NCBI GenBank assembly: GCA_001312405.1
Contig: BBDR01000003.1
Location: forward strand, 62,001-126,000
Source: Clostridium sp. NkU-1
GTDB lineage: Bacteria > Bacillota_A > Clostridia > Lachnospirales > Lachnospiraceae
Length of the DNA: 64,000 nt
Direction of reading: 5' to 3'
The notes beneath the pieces were generated by a model. That model saw nothing but the letters and a program-made list of their open reading frames with translations. It was not told where the DNA came from and did not search any database. How positions within the stretch are numbered: position 1 is the stretch's first letter; each line of letters starts with the position of its first letter. Positions 8,591 through 16,670 of the stretch are shown piece after piece. A program made the translations under genes and the position numbers.

Positions 8591-8938
8591 ATGTCAAAAA
8601 TGTTTAATGGACTTGAGCGTATTGACCTTTTCGCACAAGAGGTTATTTCTCAAATCTCTTTAGGAAAAAGGGAAAGTGTCAATAAAATTATTGAAGAAAT
8701 GGGCAACAAGAACGTTGTGCATTATTTATTCAACAAGTATAAAGATGATTGGTTTTTATCACTTGATGAAAATTGTCCCTACAATGTTGATGATTGGGAA
8801 GAAAAATACTCTGAACTTGCTTATATAAGCGAAAATGATGCTCGCCGCAAATGGGGCATTAGAAACGAAGATGAGGGGCTTTTGCTACTCGTTACACTTA
8901 CCTTTGAAGTTTTGAGAGAAGTTTTGCATAAAGCATAG
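8591..8938 (+). CDS. Hypothetical 115-aa acidic protein, prophage cargo
   Basis: Starts MSKMFNGLERIDLFAQEVIS with AAGGGG 9 nt ahead and ends EVLREVLHKA. The protein is acidic, apparently all-helical and contains a Trp-rich middle (DDWFLSLDENCPYNVDDWEE, ARRKWGIRNED). No membrane segment or catalytic motif is seen and I do not recognise the family. It stands alone between two terminators at the very end of the prophage next to attR, a typical place for lysogenic conversion, immunity or anti-phage cargo. Its base composition is closer to the chromosome than to the AT-rich cassette before it, suggesting a separate acquisition. Confidence 0.55.
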   Translation: MSKMFNGLERIDLFAQEVISQISLGKRESVNKIIEEMGNKNVVHYLFNKYKDDWFLSLDENCPYNVDDWEEKYSELAYISENDARRKWGIRNEDEGLLLLVTLTFEVLREVLHKA

Positions 8939-8942
8939 TTAA

Positions 8943-8980
8943 AAATCCCGCCGGCTGTTATAGATGGCGGGATTTTTTTC
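8943..8980 (+). terminator. Terminator after the 115-aa cargo gene
   Basis: ATCCCGCC and GGCGGGAT form an 8-bp stem followed by seven T residues. Confidence 0.8.
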
Positions 8981-9039
8981 CGTTTGATATTGCTGTACCA
9001 CCGAACGCAATCTTACTTAAAGTTTTTCTTAAAGAAGAT

Positions 9040-9118
9040 AAAGTTACAACGTTATATTTGGTAGTATAGCAAAATGGAAAAATGCCGTATTTACGCGGGT
9101 AAAGTTACCACGTTATAC
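9040..9118 (+). repeat. Two direct repeats next to attR, possible integrase arm-type sites
   Basis: AAAGTTACAACGTTATA (from 9040) and AAAGTTACCACGTTATA (from 9101) differ at one base; a third partial copy, GAAGTTACC, touches the tRNA fragment at 9132-9140. Paired arm-type repeats beside attachment sites are typical of tyrosine integrases. Confidence 0.45.
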
Positions 9119-9136
9119 TACATATAATAATGAAGT

Positions 9137-9182
9137 TACCTTGCCAAGGTCGGGGTCGCGGGTTCGAGTCCCGTCTCGCGCT
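9137..9182 (+). other. 3' fragment of tRNA-Gly(GCC): prophage attachment site (attR)
   Basis: The segment contains the anticodon arm ACCTTGCCAAGGT (anticodon GCC), a T-arm GCGGGTTCGAGTCCCGT and the acceptor 3' side CTCGCGC plus T, but no D-arm or acceptor 5' side. This is the expected duplicate 3' half left when an element integrates into tRNA-Gly; the intact tRNA would lie at the far left end of the element, outside the window. No CCA is encoded. Confidence 0.75.
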
Positions 9183-9191
9183 CTTATTGAT

Positions 9192-9236
9192 TAATAGTGG
9201 AAACCTGGATTTTATCAGGGTTTTCACTATTTTTTG
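9192..9236 (+). terminator. Stem-loop terminator downstream of attR
   Basis: AATAGTG-GAAACC-type arm pairs with GGGTTTTCACTATT, followed by TTTTT. It may be the original terminator of the tRNA-Gly transcript. The rest of 9237-9451 shows nothing recognisable. Confidence 0.6.
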
Positions 9237-9451
9237 TTATGTAAAAATGCCTTTTCGGGGATAGACTGGGGCAGACATTAGACCGTGCCTTTGCAGTTAA
9301 TGGTATGATCCGTCTTTTGTTGTCACATTCCGCTTGCCGGCCACCCAATCTGAATATTTTCTTGACATTTCTTTATTGGGTGCCAGTTAAGTCGACCCCT
9401 TTGTTCTGGCACCAATTTTATGGATTTTTTTAAAAGTTATTTTTGGTCAAA

Positions 9452-10348
9452 TTATCTTATCAGGACGCGCGGAGGAATTCCGAATTTCTTTTGAAAGGAC
9501 TCCGAGAAATGGCTCACGTTTGTATACCCCACAGCAAAGGCCGATTCACTCACATTATGCTCCCCTTGCTCTAGCAACGCAAAGGCTTTTTCAAGCCGCT
9601 GCTCCCGAATAAATTCATAAACGGTTTTCCCAAAATACTGCTTAAAAGAACGTTTTAACTTGCAATCATTCATATGGATTATCCGGGATAATTCCAGTAA
9701 TGTTGGGGGTGACTCCAGCCGATTCAGAAGAATCTCACGTGCATAAGCCAAACGATCCATATCTGCTCTGGATAGCTGGCTTACATATTCCTTGCTGTTA
9801 TCTTTGCAAATCAGCCTTTCTATATTAATGGATAACAGCTCTAAAATATAGCTTTCTAACAGAAGTCTGTTTATTTGATCCGCTTCTTTTATAAAACACA
9901 TATCCAATTTATTTATAATGCTTTCTTCCCGAGCATCGCTTTTAAAACCACAGCAAGAATACGTATCTTTTTGGAAAGAGCGAAAACCAATATTGCTTTT
10001 ACCACAAACCGCTTCACAAAAACCATCGAACGTGTAAGGGCTGACCCAAATAGAGTATAGCTGAACTTCTTCACCACTGTTGTATTCTGAATGTGCGGAA
10101 GCCTCTCCTAAAAAAACCCAGCGACGAATATCCGGCTGAAGTTCCACAGGCATACCATTTACCTCGCCGTATATGAAATTTTTTCGAGTATAGCTTAGTT
10201 CAAACACAGGGGATGTGGTGCCAGATTGTCTCTTTGTATTATTGGAAAATATACCAGAGGATACCATGATATGTACATCCGGACGTATTGCAATTGTTTT
10301 TTTCGGAAATATGTTTGATGATTCAAATTTCAACGGTAAATATGACAT
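9452..10348 (-). CDS. AraC-family regulator, PchR/YbtA-like, of the siderophore locus
   Basis: About 298 residues from ATG 10348, preferred to an upstream in-frame ATG because AAAGGAC lies 8 nt ahead on the minus strand. The C-terminal ~95 residues hold the double helix-turn-helix, with LSRIIHMNDCKLKRSFKQYF and VSESAFAVGYTNVSHFSESF, closest in pattern to PchR and YbtA, which sense siderophores and activate their uptake genes. The N-terminal ~190 residues would be the ligand-binding part. It is transcribed away from the binding-protein operon starting at 10632. The intervening gap carries two matching inverted repeats that could be its sites or those of an iron repressor. Confidence 0.8.
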   Translation of the reverse strand: MSYLPLKFESSNIFPKKTIAIRPDVHIMVSSGIFSNNTKRQSGTTSPVFELSYTRKNFIYGEVNGMPVELQPDIRRWVFLGEASAHSEYNSGEEVQLYSIWVSPYTFDGFCEAVCGKSNIGFRSFQKDTYSCCGFKSDAREESIINKLDMCFIKEADQINRLLLESYILELLSINIERLICKDNSKEYVSQLSRADMDRLAYAREILLNRLESPPTLLELSRIIHMNDCKLKRSFKQYFGKTVYEFIREQRLEKAFALLEQGEHNVSESAFAVGYTNVSHFSESFQKKFGIPPRVLIR

Positions 10349-10431
10349 TCTATCAGTCCTTTGTAATGTCCGTTTTCGAACAAAGAAAATCCGCCGAGGG
10401 GCAGAAAACATTTTATCAATCTACTATATTA

Positions 10432-10451
10432 TAGTTAGCTTTGACTAACTA
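10432..10451 (+). promoter_or_regulatory. Inverted-repeat operator candidate A
   Basis: TAGTTAG, a 6-nt spacer (CTTTGA) and CTAACTA form a perfect 7-bp dyad in the AraC/siderophore divergent gap. It lies next to TATATTATA, a possible -10 for the AraC gene on the minus strand. Confidence 0.5.
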
Positions 10452-10582
10452 GTCAATAGTTACTTTCTGAAACAAATATCCAGTGCGTACTGCAGGAATA
10501 CGACTGACCCATACAATTCCGCCAAGGGGCAGAAAAACTCCGTCTAAGCAGAAGGTAAGCCGGACTTTATGTATACTATCAA

Positions 10583-10600
10583 GGTTAGCAATACCTAACT
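10583..10600 (+). promoter_or_regulatory. Inverted-repeat operator candidate B
   Basis: GTTAG, a 6-nt spacer (CAATAC) and CTAAC repeat the geometry of the site at 10432-10451, 32 nt upstream of the GTG start of the binding-protein gene. This is the expected place for control of the operon. Confidence 0.5.
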
Positions 10601-10631
10601 AAAATGCACGATTTACATTAGGAGGTTTAAA

Positions 10632-11651
10632 GTGAAGAAACGACTTATGATTCCAATTTGTCTTATGCTGGTGACGGCACTGGCCGCATGCTCGCCTGCG
10701 GTAGATCACTCACAAGCATCAGCCAATCAACACCTTCGGCTCAGGCTGCAGAACCAGCAGGTCAAAATGGCGATACCATTATGGTTGAAGACATGAAAGG
10801 CCAGGTTGAAATTCCCGCTGATCCCCAGCGCATTGTGGACGTTTCCGGTTTGGCAGATGAACTAATCATTTTGGACATGCCATTTATTGCATCAGCCAAC
10901 ACCAGTATGTATGATGGCATAACCGTTCCGGACTATCTTCAGGAATATTTCACCAATAACAAGATTGAAATTGTTGGCAACTATTCCGGAGCTGCCGCAT
11001 CGGGTGATTTGAACCTTGAAAAAAATTGCTGAGCTAAAACCGGATCTTATTATTATGAATATCCGGCATGACAAGGTATATGAGCAGCTCAAAGGCATCG
11101 CACCTACGGTGATGATTAACGATGACATCAGCTATGTCAACTGGCGGGGACGTTTTCAGCAGTTAGGCCAGTGGTTTGGGAAAGAGGACGTTGTGACACA
11201 GTGGCTTGCTGATTATGATGCAAAGGCCGCTGAGCTTTCCGCAAAGGTTAAGGAAATGGTTGGCGACGATACCTTTGCTGTTGTGGAAGCCAATTCAGTG
11301 CATTTCGGTTCCTATTATGTTTATCGGACCGGAGGCCCGGGTGAACTGATATACGATGAATTAAAGCTGGCACCTTCCTCGGGAGTTCCGGAGAACGTCT
11401 GGGGAGAAGTAGTTGATGCGGAGTACTTTTCAAAAATTGATGCGGATCACATTTTCTTTTTCAGCGATGACGGCCGGATTGGAGATATAGGAAACAGCCC
11501 TGTTTGGCAGAATCTAAAAGCCGTAAAGGCCGGAAATGTATATTATGGTAAGAATGAGGCGCAATATAATATGGCTTATACGGCAAACGGCAAACTGCTA
11601 TATATGGAAAAACTGGCAAATGCCATTCTCAATCACAGCAATGTTGAATGA
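10632..11651 (+). CDS. Iron-siderophore ABC transporter substrate-binding lipoprotein (frameshifted)
   Basis: GTG 10632 follows AGGAGGT. The signal sequence MKKRLMIPICLMLVTALAAC ends in a lipobox (LAAC). The frame breaks near 10700 and again in the A6 run near 11020; the restored protein is about 340 residues. The FepB/FhuD-type periplasmic-binding fold is shown by GQVEIPADPQRIVDVSG, LEKIAELKPDLIIMN, TVMINDDISYVNWRG and VWQNLKAVKAGNVYYG. It would capture a ferric siderophore outside the membrane and pass it to the FecCD permeases that follow. It overlaps the first permease by 11 nt and is the first gene of the operon. Confidence 0.85.
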
Positions 11652-12693
11652 TCACAAAGCTCCGGCAGGCCTTTCGCCTATGCCTGTGCGATGGCTTCGA
11701 ACCAAAACAGGCTTTGTATTATCTCTTGTTTTGATGGGGTGTGGGTTGCTGCTCTCCCTCCTGTTCTCAGCCAGCGTCGGTGTGGCAGGCGGGAATATTA
11801 GTATTTTAATAGATACGCTTTTACATCCTGCAGCATCTACCGACATGGGAAGAATTATGCTGGAGATGCGTATGCCCAGGGCATTGGCTGCCTGTGTTAC
11901 CGGGGCGGCCTTTGCCCTTGCAGGTGGAGTGATGCAGGGTGTGACGAGAAATCCTTTGGCAGATGCCGGGCTTTTAGGAGTCAATGCGGGGGCTGGGTTT
12001 TTCATTGCTCTCACCGCGGTCCTTTTGCCGCCCTTGCCAAGCTTCGGTACGATGATTTTCGCGTTTATGGGAGCGGCATTGGCCGTGCTCCTGGTATATG
12101 GGATAGGAATGGGTAAGCATAAATCCGGGTCTATTCGGCTCATCTTGGCCGGAAGTGCTGTTTCCGCCCTGTTAACTGCATTAAGTCAGGGGATTTCTCT
12201 CACCTTTGGACTTTCAAAATCGCTGTCATTTTGGACGGCTGGGAGCTTGTCCGGCATCACATGGCAGAGCCTTCTCCTGACTGCTCCATGGATCGCGGGT
12301 GCAGGGTTTATCAGCCAGCTTCTTTCCGGAAGATTATCGGTGCTTGCCCTGGGAGAGGAAAGTGCGGCGGGACTTGGTGTAAACGTATGGGCTGTCCGGC
12401 TGACCGGCATTGTAGTGGTGTTGATTTTGGCGGGGGCCAGCGTATCCCTGGTAGGCGGAATCTCATTCCTGGGGCTGATCGTGCCGCACATTGCACGATT
12501 CCTTGCCGGTGAGGATTACCGCAGGCTTTTGCCGGTATCCGCACTGTTGGGGGCAATACTGCTCGTGCTGGCGGATATCGCCGCCCGTTCCATTAACGCT
12601 CCTTTTGATACGCCGGTAGGTGCGCTGGTATCAGCCATTGGCGTTCCGGTCTTTCTGGTGCTGACGTACCGGAAGAAAGGAGCAGTTTTATGA
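11641..12693 (+). CDS. FecCD-family iron-siderophore permease, first subunit
   Basis: About 350 residues starting MLNDHKAPAG inside the end of the binding-protein gene. Hydrophobic helices run the whole length, and FecCD hallmarks include RMPRALAACVTGAAFALAGG, TRNPLADAGLLGVNAGA, GLGVNVWAVRL and GGISFLGLIVPHIARFLAG. With the next gene it forms the membrane channel of a ferric-siderophore importer. Its stop overlaps the start of the second permease (ATGA), so the two are translationally coupled. The start at 11641 is chosen because upstream codons belong to the binding protein. Confidence 0.88.
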   Translation: MLNDHKAPAGLSPMPVRWLRTKTGFVLSLVLMGCGLLLSLLFSASVGVAGGNISILIDTLLHPAASTDMGRIMLEMRMPRALAACVTGAAFALAGGVMQGVTRNPLADAGLLGVNAGAGFFIALTAVLLPPLPSFGTMIFAFMGAALAVLLVYGIGMGKHKSGSIRLILAGSAVSALLTALSQGISLTFGLSKSLSFWTAGSLSGITWQSLLLTAPWIAGAGFISQLLSGRLSVLALGEESAAGLGVNVWAVRLTGIVVVLILAGASVSLVGGISFLGLIVPHIARFLAGEDYRRLLPVSALLGAILLVLADIAARSINAPFDTPVGALVSAIGVPVFLVLTYRKKGAVL

Positions 12694-13688
12694 AAAAGAA
12701 ACACAGGCAAAAGCTTGTTCCATGGGTTCTCCTGTTGGCGGTAATCGGGGCTGTCCTGCTATCAATTAACAGCGGCTATTCAAATATCTCTTATTCAGAT
12801 GTGGCTGCAAGTCTGCGCCATCCGGGCGCCCCGGATGCATCCGTCACTCTTTTGCAAATTCGCCTTCCTCGCATTATCCTTGCCGTCTTATGCGGAATGG
12901 GGTTAGCACTGTCCGGCTGCACACTGCAGGCTGTGACAGAAAATCCACTGGCTGATCCGGGGGTATTGGGAATCAATGCGGGAGCTGGATTTACAGTTAT
13001 GCTGTTTTTGACTTTTTTTCCCCTCCCTGCACATCAGCACCATGGTCTATCAGCCGCTTTTTGCCATGGCGGGTGGTTGGTGGCAGCGGGCATATTATAC
13101 GGATTTTCCAAAAGAAACGGGAAGATCATGCCGTCTTATCTCTTGCTTGGCGGCATTGGTATTTCGGCCGGTTTTTCGTCCCTGATGCTGATTATGGCTG
13201 CCGACATGGAAAACAGCAGTTATCAGCTGGTAGCCAGATGGCTGGCAGGTAATATCTGGGGCACCAGCTGGTATCAGGTGAAGGCACTGCTTCCTTACCT
13301 GCTGATTCTGATTCCGCTGCTTCTTGCCAAAGCAGATATTTTTGACTTACTGCTTTTGGGAGAAGAAGCATCCCTTGCATTGGGGGTTCGCGTGGAGAGG
13401 GAACGAAGAATCTTATTGGTTGTGGCAGTGGCATTGGCAGCCAGCTGCATTTCCGTCAGCGGCGGAATCGGCTTTATCGGATTGGTTGCCCCCCATATAG
13501 CAAGAAAATTTGCAGGAGGGCGGCACCATGTGCTTTTACCTGTATCCATGCTGCTTGGAGGATTACTCCTGCTTTTTGCGGACACCATAGGGCGTTCTCT
13601 TTTTGGAGTCATTGAAATTCCAGTTGGAATCGTGATTTCCGTTCTGGCCGCACCCTATTTTCTCATTCTGCTTCGCAGGCAGACATAA
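12690..13688 (+). CDS. FecCD-family iron-siderophore permease, second subunit
   Basis: A 332-aa protein paralogous to the preceding permease, with RLPRIILAVLCGMGLALSG, TENPLADPGVLGINAGAGF and GGIGFIGLVAPHIARKFAGG. A short stretch around 13020-13078 reads out of register (HQHHGLSAAFCHGGW) although the alternative frame there gives a typical helix (VYQPLFAMAGG), so two compensating indels are likely. It partners the first permease in the importer. GGAGGTG after its stop serves the ATPase gene. The family and complex assignment are secure; the local sequence is not. Confidence 0.85.
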   Translation: MKKKHRQKLVPWVLLLAVIGAVLLSINSGYSNISYSDVAASLRHPGAPDASVTLLQIRLPRIILAVLCGMGLALSGCTLQAVTENPLADPGVLGINAGAGFTVMLFLTFFPLPAHQHHGLSAAFCHGGWLVAAGILYGFSKRNGKIMPSYLLLGGIGISAGFSSLMLIMAADMENSSYQLVARWLAGNIWGTSWYQVKALLPYLLILIPLLLAKADIFDLLLLGEEASLALGVRVERERRILLVVAVALAASCISVSGGIGFIGLVAPHIARKFAGGRHHVLLPVSMLLGGLLLLFADTIGRSLFGVIEIPVGIVISVLAAPYFLILLRRQT

Positions 13689-13702
13689 GGAGGTGAAAAA
13701 TT

Positions 13703-14506
13703 GTGCAATCATGTATTACAGCTGATAAGCTGTCCGCCGGTTATAACGGCATTTCGGTTTTCCGTGACATGGATATTGACATTCCCACAGGGAAAATAAC
13801 AACGCTGATTGGCTCCAATGGCTCTGGCAAATCAACCATTTTGAAAACCATGTCCCGCCTGATCGTGCCGTCCGGCGGAGCAGTCTATTTGGAAGGCCAG
13901 TCCATTCACAGTATGCCAACCAGGCTGGTGGCACAAAAGCTGGCGCTCCTTCCCCAAGGAGCCCAGACGCCTACCGGTATCACTGTGAGCGACTTAGTGG
14001 AATACGGGCGATTTCCCCACCGCACTAAGCTGTCAGGACTTACATCAAAAGATCAGGAAATCATCCAATGGGCGTTGTCCAGCACAAGCATGACAGCGCT
14101 TGCCGACCGGGAAATGGATCAGCTTTCCGGCGGACAGCGGCAGCGGGGGTGGATTGCCATGGCGTTGGCGCAAAAAACAGATCTACTGTTTCTGGATGAG
14201 CCAACTACATATCTGGATATTTCGCACCAGCTGGAAATCCTGCAGCTTTTGCGGAAATTAAATAAAGAACAGGGTGTAACTGTTGTTATGGTTCTCCATG
14301 ACTTAAATCACGCCATTATGTTTTCCGATTATTTAGTGGCAATCAAGGCTGGAAAAAAACACAGCGCCGGTTCGCCGGAGGATATGATTACACCCCAGAC
14401 GCTCCGGGAGGTTTTCGATGTGGAGGCGGCGGTGATTTGTCATCCGGTTCTTGACGTTCCCGTATGTCTGCCTTACGGCGTAAGAGGACAGGTATTTCAA
14501 AAATAG
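13703..14506 (+). CDS. FecE-like ATP-binding subunit of the siderophore importer
   Basis: A 267-aa ABC ATPase starting at GTG 13703 behind AAGGAGGTG. Walker A is GSNGSGKST (about residue 38), the signature is LSGGQRQRGWIAMALAQ and Walker B is LLFLDEPTTYLD, followed by the H-loop in VLHDLNHAI. Length and order match FecE/FhuC. It powers import through the two FecCD subunits. A 32-nt gap separates it from the FMN-binding lipoprotein, so all are probably one transcript. Confidence 0.9.
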   Translation: MQSCITADKLSAGYNGISVFRDMDIDIPTGKITTLIGSNGSGKSTILKTMSRLIVPSGGAVYLEGQSIHSMPTRLVAQKLALLPQGAQTPTGITVSDLVEYGRFPHRTKLSGLTSKDQEIIQWALSSTSMTALADREMDQLSGGQRQRGWIAMALAQKTDLLFLDEPTTYLDISHQLEILQLLRKLNKEQGVTVVMVLHDLNHAIMFSDYLVAIKAGKKHSAGSPEDMITPQTLREVFDVEAAVICHPVLDVPVCLPYGVRGQVFQK

Positions 14507-14538
14507 AATCAAAAAATGGGAAACAGAGGAAATGAACA

Positions 14539-14889
14539 ATGAAAAAAATAACTTTAGTGATGGCTGCGGCATTGTGCATACTGACACTTCCCGCCGGCTG
14601 CGGCCGTTCCGCGGATACCTATAAATCCGGAACTTATACGGCTGCCGCCGAAGGGTATGCCGGTGATGTGGAGGTGGAGGTGGAGTTTGATCAGGACTCC
14701 CTCCTTTCTGTAAAAGTAACCGATCACAACGAAACCATTGGCATTGGTGACAGAGCGATTGAGGAATTGCCCCTCAAAATCGTGGAGGAGCTAACCTGGG
14801 AGGTGGATGGGGTTGCCTCTGCTACCGTGACCAGTGGTGCAATCAAGGCTGCGGTAAAGGACTGTATAAATCAGGCTAAGAAAAAATAG
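14539..14889 (+). CDS. FMN-binding-domain lipoprotein
   Basis: A 116-aa protein with a lipoprotein signal sequence ending LTLPAGC, then a single FMN_bind domain: SGTYTAAAEGYAGDVEVEV and VDGVASATVTSGAIKAAV. The latter corresponds to the flavinylation motif (usually S-G-A-T) with the flavin-acceptor Thr kept but Ala replacing Gly before it. Such proteins carry covalently attached FMN outside the membrane and pass electrons. In this operon a role in reducing ferric siderophores is plausible but inferred. It sits between the FecE gene and two ABC half-transporters. Confidence 0.75.
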   Translation: MKKITLVMAAALCILTLPAGCGRSADTYKSGTYTAAAEGYAGDVEVEVEFDQDSLLSVKVTDHNETIGIGDRAIEELPLKIVEELTWEVDGVASATVTSGAIKAAVKDCINQAKKK

Positions 14890-14909
14890 TTGTTAGGAGG
14901 TGAAGGAGG

Positions 14910-16668
14910 TTGAATACAGAAACTGCTATAAAACATTCCGCTGTGGGGGGAATCATGACCTTTGCACAAGGGAAAAAGGGGCATATGCTGCTTTCTGCCC
15001 TATTGTCTATTCTTGGGGTTGTAAGTGGATTTGTTCCCTATCTCATGATAGGCCAGATTGCCAGCAGCTATCTTTCGGGAAATCTGACCTATAAAAGTTT
15101 GCTGCTCTCAATTGCCTTGTCTGCAGCAGCATATATTCTCCAAGGGATACTGCAAAGCGGAAGTACGCTCATATCCCATCGGTACACCTTTGAAATCCTT
15201 GAAAACATTCGTAAAAGTGTAACTGATAAAATGAGCCGGCTCTCTATGGGCACAATTCGGAAGTATTCATCGGGTGAATATAAAACCTTGTACTGGATGA
15301 GGTGGAGAAGCTGGAATACCCCCTTGCCCATGCAATTCCAGAGGTAACCGGCAACCTGTCTGCGTTCTTAATGGCTTTTGTTCTCATGCTGTATATGGAT
15401 GTCCGTTTGGCTTTCAGCGCTCTGATTACGATTCCCATAGGAATATTGATCATGAAAGCCATGTTTCGCGGATATGGGAAGCGATATGAGCAGTTTATGA
15501 AGGCGGGAGATGTTCTCAACCAAACCGTGGTGGAATATATTGATGGAATTGACGTCATAAAGATTTTTAACCAGGTGGACGGCAGCTTTGAAAAGCTTCA
15601 TCATGCCGTTAACGGCTACAAGGAGTTCACACTGAAATGGTATCGGCACAACTGGCTCTATAAATCGGCATACTATGTGATTTTACCTTCTGCTATTATC
15701 GGTGTTTTGCCGGCAGGCATGGCTTTACTTGGGCGGAGTGAGATTTCTCTGGCGACCCTGCTCTTGTTCATTCTGCTCTCGTTTGCGTTAATTTCGCCGC
15801 TGCTTAAGCTGACTGAGTTTATTGATAACTTTGCCCTTATTATAAAAACAGAACGTGAGGTGCATGATTTTCTTGCACAGGAAGAACCCCAATATGCTTC
15901 TGCTTTGGTAAAGATAAACGATTACGGGATTACTGCAGAAAACGTCCGATTTTCCTACAACCAAGCCCTTGTGCTGGACGGTGTGAGCGCAGAGTTCCCA
16001 TCCTCCGGTATTACAGCGATTGTTGGTGAATCTGGATCTGGAAAAAGCACGTTTTTGCGGCTGATTTCAAGATTTTGGGATATAGACAGCGGAAAGATAT
16101 GCATTGGTGGCAGGGACATCCGTGATATTCCCCAGGAACAGCTGATGGATAGTATCAGCATTGTTGATCAGGATAATTTCCTGTTTGACATGAGTATCCG
16201 GGACAACATCCTGTTGGGGAAGCCCAGTGCAACCCAAGACGAGCTTTTGAAAGCGGTGCAGGCTTCCGGATGCGGGGAAATCATTGACAGGCTGAAGGAG
16301 GGATTGGATACCGTTGTAGGCAGCGGCGGCGATTTGCTCTCTGGTGGTGAGCGTCAACGGGTCTGCATTGCACGTGCCATTCTGAAAAAAAGCCCCGATT
16401 CTGCTGCTGGATGAGCCTACCGCCAGCATGGATATGGAGAACGAACGAAAGGTGCAGTTGGCCTTACACGAGCTGGTACAAGGAAAAACTGTCATTGTGG
16501 CAGCACATCGGCTAAAGACCGTTGCAGGTGCGAAACAAATTCTCGTTATGGATCACGGGAAACTGCTTGACAGCGGAACCCATTCCGCGCTGCTGCAGCG
16601 CTGCCCGCATTACACAAGGCTATGGAATGCCTGTGTCAGTGCAGAGACATGGAGTATTGGGGGAATGA
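14910..16668 (+). CDS. ABC half-transporter, YbtP/IrtA-like (frameshifted)
   Basis: TTG 14910 has GGAGGTGAAGGAGG ahead. Breaks near 15297 and in the A7 run near 16388 are repaired to give about 585 residues. The N-terminal part is a six-helix exporter-type membrane domain (SLLLSIALSAAAYILQGILQ). The nucleotide-binding domain has Walker A GESGSGKST, signature LSGGERQRVCIARAIL and Walker B ILLLDEPTASMD. The end is uncertain: in one frame the protein reads straight into the next gene, in another it stops at 16668; I use the latter because 585 residues is the family length. With the next gene it resembles YbtP/YbtQ and IrtA/IrtB, exporter-fold pairs that import siderophores. Confidence 0.75.
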
Positions 16669-16670
16669 AC

